DNA from: JAEUHO01 sp046350655
GTDB taxonomy: Bacteria > Planctomycetota > PLA2 > JAEUHO01
Assembly (NCBI GenBank): GCA_046350655.1
Contig: JAXMAB010000005.1
Location: forward strand, 558,001-622,000
Direction of reading: 5' to 3'
DNA length: 64,000 nt
The translations under genes were made by a program, and so were the position numbers. Positions 7,518 to 17,220 of the stretch are shown piece by piece. Within the stretch, counting starts at the first letter, position 1. Each line of letters begins with the position of its first letter. The notes under the pieces are model-generated. The model worked only from the letters and a program-made list of their open reading frames with translations, was not told where the DNA came from and searched no databases.

Positions 7518-9341
7518 ATGTTCGACCGCTTCACCGACCGCGCGCGCAAAGCGATAGGACTCGCCCGCCACGAGGCGCAGCGGTTCAACCACGACTTCAT
7601 CGGCCCGGAGCACGTACTGCTCGGCCTCGTCCGCGAGGGAGGCGGCGTCGGCGCCACCGCGCTGCAGCGCCTGGGCCTCGACCTCGGCGCCGTCCGGGTC
7701 GAGCTCGAGCGTCGGCTCACGCCGGGCGCCCGGACGGTGACCTTCGGCCAGCTGCCGTTCACGGCCGACGCGAAGCAGCTCCTCGAGCGGTCCCTCGAGG
7801 AGGCGAGCCGGCTCGGGCACACGTACATCGGCACCGAGCACCTGCTCCTCGGGCTCCTCCGCGTGGAGGCCGGCGTGGCCGCGCAGGTCCTCGCGACGCT
7901 CGGCGTGCGCCTCGACGCGGCGCGCGCCGAGATCACGAAACTCCTCGGCGAAGGCGAGCCTCCCGCCGACGCGCCTCGGACGCAGGGTCCCGACGATCCC
8001 GTCTTCGACCGCCTCACGAAGCCCGCGGGGAAGGCCCTGTTCTTCGCGCGCCGCGACGCCCAACGACGTGGCTGCCGCGAGGTCCGCGCCGAGCACCTGC
8101 TGCTCGGGCTCCTCGAGGTCGAGGATGGCATCGCCCGCGCGGTGCTGGCCCAGCTCGGGGTCGATGCGGCGCGGCTCGCGACCGAGGTCGCGGAGGCCGC
8201 GGACCCGGGCGTGGAGCCCGCGCCGGCCGGGTACCTCCCGCTCTCCGAGGCCACCCGCGACGTCCTCTCGATCGCCGGGCGGCAGGCCGCGCAGATGGCG
8301 CACGGGCTCGTCGGCACCGCGCACCTCCTGCTCGCGCTCCTCGTCCGCGGCGACAGCCCGGCGGCCCAGGCGCTCGGCGACGCCGGTCTGCGCGTCGACG
8401 ACCTGCGCGAGGCGATCGTCGAGCTCTTCCAGGCGACCCCGGCCCTCGACGGCCCGACCGAGGGTGCGCGCCGGCCGAGCGGGATCGTGCACGAGCCCCT
8501 CGCGCGGCCGACCGAGCGCGAGCACGCCACGCCCGAGCTCGACGCGTACACGGTGGACGTCGCGCGCACGCTCGCGGCCGCGCCGGGCACGGCCGTCGTC
8601 GGGCGCGACGCGCTCCTCGACCGCGTCGTGGACGTGCTCCACCGCCGCGCGCGGCCCAACGTGCTGCTCGTCGGCCCGCCCGGCGTCGGCAAGACCGCGG
8701 TGGTGGACGAGCTCGCGCGCCGTTGCGCGACGGGCCCGGGCGCCGGGCGGCTCACGGGCTGCCGCGTCGTCCGGCTCGACGTGCCGGCCCTGGTCGCGGG
8801 GACGAAGTACCGCGGCCAGCTCGAGGAGCGCGCCCGTCGCCTGCTCGCCGCGCTCCGCGGCGCGCGCAACGTCGTCGTGCACGTCGAGGACGCCCGCCTC
8901 CTCGCCACCAGCGGCTTCTCCACCGAGTCCCTGAAGGTCGCGGAGGCCCTGGCCCCGCTCGTGCGCGGCGAGGTCGGCGCGATGATCCTCACGATGACGC
9001 CCGAGGCCGCGGCGCCGACCCTCGAGCGGCTGGGGGTCGCGCACTACTTCACGACGGTCGAGGTCGCCGAGCCGGAGCCCGCCGCGGCGCACGCCATGGT
9101 CGCCGCGCACCGCGACCTGCTGGCCGCGCACCACGGCGTCGAGGTGACGGACGACGCGATCGACGTCGCGATCGCGGGCGGGCTCACGCTCGTCCACCGC
9201 CACCTGCCGTCGAGCGCCCTCGACCTCCTCGACGAGACGTGCGCGCGCGTCGCCCGCCGCGGCCCCGCGAGCCCGCGACCGGTGGTGGACGCCGCGGCCG
9301 TCCGCGCCACGCTCGCCGCGGCGCGCCCCCCGGAGCGCTGA
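7518..9341 (+). CDS. ClpC-derived protein: four Clp_N repeats plus one degenerate AAA+ module
   Basis: 607 residues. The start MFDRFTDRAR aligns with ClpC's own N-terminus, so 7518 is preferred to the upstream in-frame ATG at 7476. Four Clp_N repeats cover about residues 1-305, where ClpC has two. One D1-like AAA+ module follows. It has Walker A GPPGVGKT near residue 386 and pore-loop GTKYRGQLEER. The Walker B acidic pair is reversed (HVED near 455-458, where ClpC has FIDE). The arginine-finger segment reads ERLG where ClpC has ERRF, and no D2 ring or ClpP loop is present. Three of four repeats keep the Glu of the (G/A)xEH motif (IGPEH, IGTEH, VRAEH; the fourth is VGTAH). That Glu binds phosphoarginine in Bacillus ClpC. 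It is probably not an autonomous unfoldase; an adaptor or decoy role is inference. Confidence 0.85.
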   Translation: MFDRFTDRARKAIGLARHEAQRFNHDFIGPEHVLLGLVREGGGVGATALQRLGLDLGAVRVELERRLTPGARTVTFGQLPFTADAKQLLERSLEEASRLGHTYIGTEHLLLGLLRVEAGVAAQVLATLGVRLDAARAEITKLLGEGEPPADAPRTQGPDDPVFDRLTKPAGKALFFARRDAQRRGCREVRAEHLLLGLLEVEDGIARAVLAQLGVDAARLATEVAEAADPGVEPAPAGYLPLSEATRDVLSIAGRQAAQMAHGLVGTAHLLLALLVRGDSPAAQALGDAGLRVDDLREAIVELFQATPALDGPTEGARRPSGIVHEPLARPTEREHATPELDAYTVDVARTLAAAPGTAVVGRDALLDRVVDVLHRRARPNVLLVGPPGVGKTAVVDELARRCATGPGAGRLTGCRVVRLDVPALVAGTKYRGQLEERARRLLAALRGARNVVVHVEDARLLATSGFSTESLKVAEALAPLVRGEVGAMILTMTPEAAAPTLERLGVAHYFTTVEVAEPEPAAAHAMVAAHRDLLAAHHGVEVTDDAIDVAIAGGLTLVHRHLPSSALDLLDETCARVARRGPASPRPVVDAAAVRATLAAARPPER

Positions 9342-9376
9342 CCGTCCCGCCTCGCGCGCGCCCGCGCACACGGACC

Positions 9377-9407
9377 GCGGTCGGACTCCCGGGACCGCGA
9401 GGCCCGG
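9377..9407. repeat. 31-bp direct repeat, copy 2, before ClpC-like paralogue 2
   Basis: Identical over 31 bp to 7412-7442. It contains the iterated motif in reverse orientation and lies about 24 bp upstream of a TACCAT box (9431-9436). Confidence 0.75.
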
Positions 9408-9475
9408 CGGCCGGCCGGACGTCGATTCGCTACCATGGGCCCGGCCGCCGACGGCGCCGGCCCGGGGACCGTCCG

Positions 9476-10975
9476 ATGTTCCACGCCTTCACCGATCGCG
9501 CCCAACGGGCGCTCGACTTCGCGCGTGAGGAAGCGCGACGGCTCAACCATGACGCCATCGACACGGCGCACGTGCTGCTGGGCCTCATGGACGAGGGCTC
9601 GAGCGTCGCCGCGACCGTGCTCGCGCGGATGGTCGGCGACCTCGGGACCGTGGAGCGCGCGGTCGAGGCGGCGCTCACGCCGGGGCCGCGAGCGACCCGT
9701 CCCGAGCGGTTCGCGCTCACGTCCGCCGCGAAACGCGCGCTGGACCTCGCCCTCGAGGAGGCGAGCGCGCTCGGCCACTCCTACATCGGGCCCGAGCACC
9801 TGCTGCTCGGGCTGGTGCGCGAAGGGGACGGCGTCGCGGCGAAGGTGCTCGCGGAGCTCCACGTGAGCCTCGAGGCGCTCCGCGGCGAACTGCTCCACGC
9901 CTTGCGCGAGGAGGCCCCGCCGCCGCCGCCCGCGGCCGCGATCCCGATCACCGGGGGCGTGTTCGACCGATTCGCCGACGCGGCCCGCGGCGTGATGGGG
10001 CTTGCGCTCGAGGAAGCGCAGCGCTTCAACCACGACTACGTCGGCACGGAGCACCTCCTGCTCGGCCTCGCTCGGGAGGGCTCCGGAGTCGCGGCGATGG
10101 CGCTGAAGCACCACGACATCGACCCGACCAGGATCCGCCGGGAGGTCGAGAAGCTGGTCTCGACGGGCACCACGATGGTGACCATGGGCCAGCTGCCGTT
10201 CACGCCGCGCGCGAAGAAGGTGCTCGAGTTCGCCCTCGGCGTGGCGAGTGCGCTGCGACACACCTATGTCGGCACCGAGCACCTCCTCCTCGGCCTCCTT
10301 CACGAGACCGAGGGCATCGCGGCACAGGTCCTGCGCAATCTCGAGGTGAAGGCCGAGGACGTCCGCGAGGAGGTGCTCGAGCTCCTCGGCGAGGGGCCCG
10401 TCGGCGCCGACGACGCGTCGGGCGCGGGGAGCCCGCCCGGCCCGGTGGCCGGCGGCAACGTCGCGACGGCCGAGGCCGGCGCCGCCCGCAGGCCCGCGCC
10501 GTCGCCCGCCCCCAGGAGCAAGACGCCCGCCCTCGACGCGTTCTGCACGGACCTCGCGGCGGGGGACGCGGACGCGACGATGCCGCGGTTCGTCGGACGC
10601 GAGGCCGTGCTCGAGCGCATGCTCGCCGTGCTCCACCGCCACCGCCACCGCAACGTCGCGCTCGTCGGCCCGCCCGGCGTCGGCAAGTCCGCCGTCGTCC
10701 GCGAGCTCGCGCGCCGCATCGCGGCCGGCGACCGGGTCGGCCGCCTCGGCGGCCACCGCGTCCTCGACCTCGACGTCGCGTTGCTCGTCGCGGGCACCAA
10801 GTACCGCGGCCAGCTCGAGGAGCGCGCCCACGCGATCGTCACCGAGGTCCGCCGCGCCGGCGACGTCGTCCTGCACGTCGAGGATCCCGCGGTGCTCGCC
10901 TCCAACGGCTACCAGGGCGAGTCCATGACCGTGGCGGAGGCCCTCGCGCCCCTCACGCGCGGCGAGGTCGGGTGA
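9476..10975 (+). CDS. Second ClpC-derived protein, N-terminal part (frame-interrupted)
   Basis: 499 residues, starting MFHAFTDRAQ. It has four Clp_N repeats (about residues 1-310), then a Pro/Ala linker, SKTPALDAF as in ClpC, and an AAA+ module with Walker A GPPGVGKS near residue 399. It keeps GTKYRGQLEER and the reversed acidic pair HVED. Repeats 2-4 keep the Glu (IGPEH, VGTEH, VGTEH) and repeat 1 has IDTAH. The frame ends at TGA 10973-10975, exactly where paralogue 1 continues GEVGAMILTM. One missing base in GTCGGGTGATG accounts for it, and the rest of the module is read in the next frame. Repeats 3-4 are nearly identical in DNA to those of clpC. It could be a true split gene coupled by TGATG, a decaying gene or an assembly error. 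Confidence 0.75.
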   Translation: MFHAFTDRAQRALDFAREEARRLNHDAIDTAHVLLGLMDEGSSVAATVLARMVGDLGTVERAVEAALTPGPRATRPERFALTSAAKRALDLALEEASALGHSYIGPEHLLLGLVREGDGVAAKVLAELHVSLEALRGELLHALREEAPPPPPAAAIPITGGVFDRFADAARGVMGLALEEAQRFNHDYVGTEHLLLGLAREGSGVAAMALKHHDIDPTRIRREVEKLVSTGTTMVTMGQLPFTPRAKKVLEFALGVASALRHTYVGTEHLLLGLLHETEGIAAQVLRNLEVKAEDVREEVLELLGEGPVGADDASGAGSPPGPVAGGNVATAEAGAARRPAPSPAPRSKTPALDAFCTDLAAGDADATMPRFVGREAVLERMLAVLHRHRHRNVALVGPPGVGKSAVVRELARRIAAGDRVGRLGGHRVLDLDVALLVAGTKYRGQLEERAHAIVTEVRRAGDVVLHVEDPAVLASNGYQGESMTVAEALAPLTRGEVG

Positions 10976-11334
10976 TGATCGTCACGTCCACGCCCGACGC
11001 CGTCGGCCCCGCGCTCGAGCGCCTGCGCCTCGCGCACCTGTACGCGCGCGTCGAGGTCGCCGAGCCCGAGCCCGCGGCCGCGCGCGCCATGGTCGCCGCG
11101 CACCGCGACGCGATCGCCGCGCACCACGACGTCGAGCTCACCGACGACGCGCTCGACGTCGCGATCGCGGGCGGGCTCACGCTCGTCGACCGCCGCCTGC
11201 CGTCGAGCGCGCTCGACCTCCTCGACGAGGCGTGCGCGCGCGTCGCCCGTTTCCCGCGCACCACGCGCAGGCCCGTGGTGGACGCGGCGGCGGTCCGCAC
11301 GACCCTCGCCGCGTACCGCGCCCCGGACCGCTGA
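10972..11334 (+). CDS. Second ClpC-derived protein, C-terminal fragment
   Basis: About 120 residues that align with the end of paralogue 1: an ERLRLAHL segment in place of the arginine finger, VEVAEPEPAAA, the VEL-TDDALDVAI region and the LPSSALDLLDEACARVAR helix. The start is GTG 10972 or ATG 10975, overlapping the preceding stop. The joint product would equal paralogue 1 in domain order. Whether it is made alone, by reinitiation or as a fusion cannot be told from the sequence. Confidence 0.65.
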   Translation: MMIVTSTPDAVGPALERLRLAHLYARVEVAEPEPAAARAMVAAHRDAIAAHHDVELTDDALDVAIAGGLTLVDRRLPSSALDLLDEACARVARFPRTTRRPVVDAAAVRTTLAAYRAPDR

Positions 11335-11833
11335 ACGTCGCCCACCTACCGCGGTCGGGCGCCCGGGACCGCGAGGCCCGGCCGCCGGTCGCGCGCCCCG
11401 GCCTCGGTGTCGCGGCATCGCGACACGCGCGGGCCGCGCTGTCCGCCGTGGTGGACACGCGGCCGGGCCGTCGGGCCCGACGGGATCCGGCCGGCCACCG
11501 GGTCTCGCGGTCCCGGGCCCGGGTCCGCGCCCCGTGGCCTGACGGCGACCGAACGGGGCGTCACGGCCGGCGCGCGTGGACGGCGCCGCGCGCGAATGGG
11601 CACGGATCCTGCATTCCCCCGTGCGACGTCCGTCGCCGGTGCGCGCGGACGGCGCGACGTGCCGTGTCGGCACGGAACGCCGCACGTGCGTGCCGGGACG
11701 GCGCGTCCGGCGCGTCCCCGGCGCCCGGCCCCGACACGGCCGGCGCCCCGGACGATCCGGGCCCGCCCGGCGGCCACGTCTATACTTCGGCAACGACCGG
11801 GGAGCCGCCCCGTTCGCTGCGCCTGGAGGTCCC
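11335..11833 (+). promoter_or_regulatory. clpC upstream region with palindromes and a 31-bp repeat copy
   Basis: About 500 bp without a credible gene. It holds the third 31-bp repeat copy (11351-11381), a one-mismatch motif copy ACCGGGTCTCGCGG near 11497, a perfect palindrome TGTCGCG-GCAT-CGCGACA (11408-11425), and GTGCCG-TGT-CGGCAC (11657-11671). It does not match CIRCE, CtsR or HspR operators as I know them. The palindromes are candidate operators for a clpC regulator. Confidence 0.5.
11781..11786 (+). promoter_or_regulatory. TATACT -10 box of clpC
   Basis: TATACT is the best canonical -10 in the window. It lies 47 nt before the clpC ATG, with no recognisable -35. A clear ribosome-binding site GGAGGT (11825-11830) lies 3 nt before the ATG, in contrast to the many leaderless-type starts nearby. 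Confidence 0.65.
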
Positions 11834-14436
<2,603 letters not shown>

Positions 14437-14468
14437 AGTTCGTCCCGCCCCGCGTCCCCCGTCCGGGG

Positions 14469-14647
14469 ACGCGAGGCCCGGCCGGCCCCGCGGACGTCGA
14501 CGACGCTCGGCCCCGCGATCCGCACGGATCGCGGGGCCGCTTCGTTTCCCCTCCGCCGCGGGTCGACGGGGCGCCCGCCGCCCGGACCGGTTCGGTGCCG
14601 TCACGGGCGCCACGGCGCCGCGGGCCGCCGCGCACCGGGCCTCGCGT
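14469..14647. repeat. Facing pair of iterated motifs between clpC and trpS
   Basis: A reverse copy ACGCGAGGCCCGG (14469-14481) and a forward copy ACCGGGCCTCGCGT (14634-14647) flank the clpC terminator. The 340-bp gap between clpC and trpS contains no gene. Confidence 0.6.
14508..14550 (+). terminator. Intrinsic terminator of clpC
   Basis: A 15-bp perfect stem (CGGCCCCGCGATCCG at 14508-14522 and its complement at 14525-14539) with a 2-nt loop is followed by CTTCGTTTCCC. It lies about 70 nt after the clpC stop and is the strongest terminator seen in the window. Confidence 0.75.
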
Positions 14648-14776
14648 GCCCACGGGTCGGGTCGGGTCCCGCCCCCGGGGCGCGCCGCCGGACCCCGACT
14701 TCCCCGCCAAGGGCTCGGGCGTGTCTTGATAGAACCGGGGCCCGCGCGCGGCGTGCGCGCGGTCGAGGTCTCCCCC

Positions 14777-15739
14777 ATGCCCCGCTTCCTCTCCGGGATC
14801 CAGCCGTCGGGACGGCTGCACCTCGGCAACTACTACGGCGCCATCCGCGAGCACGTCCGGCTCCAGGACCAGGGCGAGGCCTACTACTTCATCGCCGACT
14901 ACCACGCCCTGACGTCGCTGCGCGACGCGAAGGCCCTGCGCGCGAACGTGTTCGACACGGCCGTGACGTACCTCGCGTGCGGGCTCGACCCGGACCGGTG
15001 CGTCCTGTTCCGGCAGAGCGACGTCCCCGAGGTGACCGAGCTGACGTGGCTGCTGCTCACCGTCGCGCCCATGGCGATGCTCGAGAACGCCGTCTCGTAC
15101 AAGGACAAGGTGGCGCGCGGGATCCCCGCGGACGCGGGCCTGTTCACCTATCCCGTGCTGATGGCGGCCGACATCCTCTCGCAGGACGGCGACGTCGTGC
15201 CCGTGGGGCGCGACCAGGTGCAGCACGTCGAGATGACCCGCGACCTCGCGGCGAAGTTCAACCGCGAGTTCGCGGCGGACGTCTTCAAGGTGCCCGAGTA
15301 CCGGCTCGGCGAGGCGCCGTACGTGCCCGGCACCGACGGCGCGAAGATGAGCAAGTCGTACGGGAACGTGATCGAGATCTTCGCGGAGGGCCGCGAGCTC
15401 GAGAAGTCGGTCATGGGCATCAAGACCGACTCGCTGCCGCCGGCCGCGGCCAAGAACCCCGACGACTCGACGATCTACAAGCTGTTCGCGCTGGTGGCGC
15501 CCGACGAGCGCGAGGCGATGGCCGCGCGGTTCCGCGCGGGCGGCCTCGGGTACGGCGACGCGAAGAAGCAGCTCCTCGCGCGCGTGGACGCGGCGTTCGC
15601 GCCCGTCCGCGAGCGGGCGAAGGCGCTGCGGGCCGACCCGGCGCGGGTCGAGGCGATCCTCGCGAAGGGCGCGGTCACCGCCCGCGAGAACGCGCGCCGC
15701 GTGCTCGCGCGGGCCCGCAAGGCCTGCGGGCTGTCATGA
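14777..15739 (+). CDS. trpS: Tryptophanyl-tRNA synthetase
   Basis: 320 residues, typical for bacterial TrpRS. It charges tRNA-Trp with tryptophan. Class I signatures are GRLHLGNYYG (the HIGH equivalent, residues 12-21) and GAKMSKSYGN (KMSKS near 190). VPVGRDQVQHVEMTRDLA and the FTYPVLMAADIL helix are characteristic. The start MPRFLSGIQPSG at 14777 fits the family; the frame extends 17 codons further upstream without conservation. Its stop overlaps the next start as ATGA, so it is coupled to a tryptophan 2,3-dioxygenase-like gene. A tryptophan-charging and tryptophan-degrading enzyme thus share one message. Confidence 0.95.
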   Translation: MPRFLSGIQPSGRLHLGNYYGAIREHVRLQDQGEAYYFIADYHALTSLRDAKALRANVFDTAVTYLACGLDPDRCVLFRQSDVPEVTELTWLLLTVAPMAMLENAVSYKDKVARGIPADAGLFTYPVLMAADILSQDGDVVPVGRDQVQHVEMTRDLAAKFNREFAADVFKVPEYRLGEAPYVPGTDGAKMSKSYGNVIEIFAEGRELEKSVMGIKTDSLPPAAAKNPDDSTIYKLFALVAPDEREAMAARFRAGGLGYGDAKKQLLARVDAAFAPVRERAKALRADPARVEAILAKGAVTARENARRVLARARKACGLS

Positions 15740-17133
15740 GCGCGACGCCTCCCCCCTCCGCGCGCGAGCTGCTCTACAGCGAGTACATCAACGACCGCGC
15801 CCTGATCGAGGCGCTGCGCCTGACCCCGCGGCCGGCGGGCGTGCCCGCCGAGCGCTGGCCGGACGTGTCGGCGCACGCGCCCGGCGCGCCGTGGCCCACG
15901 GGCGGCGCGTGGTGCCACGAGGAGGTGCTGTTCATCCGCACGCACCAGGCCTTCGAGGTCTGGTTCGCGCTGGTGCTGCACGAGGTCGAGTCGGTCGTCG
16001 CCGAGGTCGCGGCGCTGTGGCGCGAGGCCACGGGCACGCCCCCGCCGCGCGTCGAGCTGGGCGAGCGGCGCGTCGAGGCCGAGGCCTTCGACCCGCGGCG
16101 GTCGCCGGCGCTGGCGGCCGCCGTCGAGCGCGTGGCCGCGCGGTACGGGCGCGACCGCGTGCGCAAGCTCGCCGAGCTCTCGACGCCGGGCCGGATCGTG
16201 CACGTCGGCACGCTGCCCCTCGACGCGGAGCGGGCCTCGCGTCTCGACGAGGTGCTCCGCCGCGGCGCGGAACGGCTCTCGCGCGCGAAGGCGGCGCTGG
16301 CCGTCACGCTGCCGTTCTACGACGTGCTCGCGACGATGACCCCCGCGCAGTTCCTCGCGTTCCGCGACCGGCTCCAGCCGGCCTCGGGCTTCGGCTCGGG
16401 GCAGTTCCGCGAGCTCGAGCTGCTGCTCGGCCTGCGCGAGCTGCACGCCGACCGCCTGCGCCCGCCGCCCGAGCGGACGCCCGAGGGCGACGACCGCACC
16501 GACCCGGAGCTGCCCGCGCCGCTGCTGCGGCCGACGGCCGAGACGCCCGCGTTCCTCGCGGAGACGTGCTTCGTGCGGACGCTGCCGCCGTTCATGTGGC
16601 CGCGGATCGCCCGGCGGTTCAACGAGCCGTCGGTCCGCGACGTCGTGTACGGGCTGCTCGCGACGACGAGCGACGCGGCGGGCGCGCGCCACCTCGGCGT
16701 GGGCCCGGTGGACGCCGCGGCCGCCGACCGGTTCGCGGCCCACGTGCTCGAGGCCACGATGGACGACCTCCACCGCGGCCTGCGGCCCGGCCCGCTCGAC
16801 CCCGGCACGCGCGACCGCGTCGACACGCACCTGCGCGACGTCGACGCGGCGCTCTCGCACCGCGAGACGATCGCCGCGGCGCTCGTCGAGATGCACGGCG
16901 GCGCGACGCCGCTGCGCGCGTTCCTCGACGCCGCGCGGCAGGTGGACGGCGCGGTGCTCCAGTGGCGTGACCGCCACCTGCGGTTCGTCGAGGGGATCAT
17001 CGGGATCCGGCGCGGCACCGGGGGCGGCGGGATGCGCTACCTCCGCGGGACCATCGACGCGCAGCGCGAGACGTTCCTGACCCACGCGCTCCCGGCGCTG
17101 TGGCAGGCCCGGACGTTCGTCCACCGCGTCTGA
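15736..17133 (+). CDS. Tryptophan 2,3-dioxygenase-like haem enzyme, enlarged
   Basis: 465 residues against about 280 for common bacterial TDO. Family motifs are present: LLYSEYI, EEVLFIRTHQAFEVWFALVLHE (proximal helix with the substrate-side His), FLAFRDRLQPASGFGSGQFRELE, and near the C-terminus WRDRHLRFVEGIIGIRRGTGGGG with the likely haem-ligand His near residue 414. Extra sequence lies between the first two conserved blocks and before the last. TDO opens the indole ring of tryptophan to N-formylkynurenine in the cytosol. The enlarged form resembles a TDO-like subgroup rather than classical KynA, so the substrate is uncertain. It overlaps trpS by four bases. Confidence 0.85.
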   Translation: MSATPPPSARELLYSEYINDRALIEALRLTPRPAGVPAERWPDVSAHAPGAPWPTGGAWCHEEVLFIRTHQAFEVWFALVLHEVESVVAEVAALWREATGTPPPRVELGERRVEAEAFDPRRSPALAAAVERVAARYGRDRVRKLAELSTPGRIVHVGTLPLDAERASRLDEVLRRGAERLSRAKAALAVTLPFYDVLATMTPAQFLAFRDRLQPASGFGSGQFRELELLLGLRELHADRLRPPPERTPEGDDRTDPELPAPLLRPTAETPAFLAETCFVRTLPPFMWPRIARRFNEPSVRDVVYGLLATTSDAAGARHLGVGPVDAAAADRFAAHVLEATMDDLHRGLRPGPLDPGTRDRVDTHLRDVDAALSHRETIAAALVEMHGGATPLRAFLDAARQVDGAVLQWRDRHLRFVEGIIGIRRGTGGGGMRYLRGTIDAQRETFLTHALPALWQARTFVHRV

Positions 17134-17208
17134 GCGGCCGCGGGGGCGGGCCCGCGAGGCACGGGTGAACCGGGGCCCCCCGGGGGTGCGTTCTTCAGGT
17201 ACGCACCC

Positions 17209-17214
17209 TAGGAT
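17209..17214 (+). promoter_or_regulatory. TAGGAT box, 6 nt before the start codon
   Basis: TAGGAT is followed by CCTGGG and then ATG 17221. Transcription would begin at or next to the ATG, so the mRNA is probably leaderless. A one-mismatch motif copy (CGCGAGGCACGG) lies about 50 bp upstream. Confidence 0.6.
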
Positions 17215-17220
17215 CCTGGG

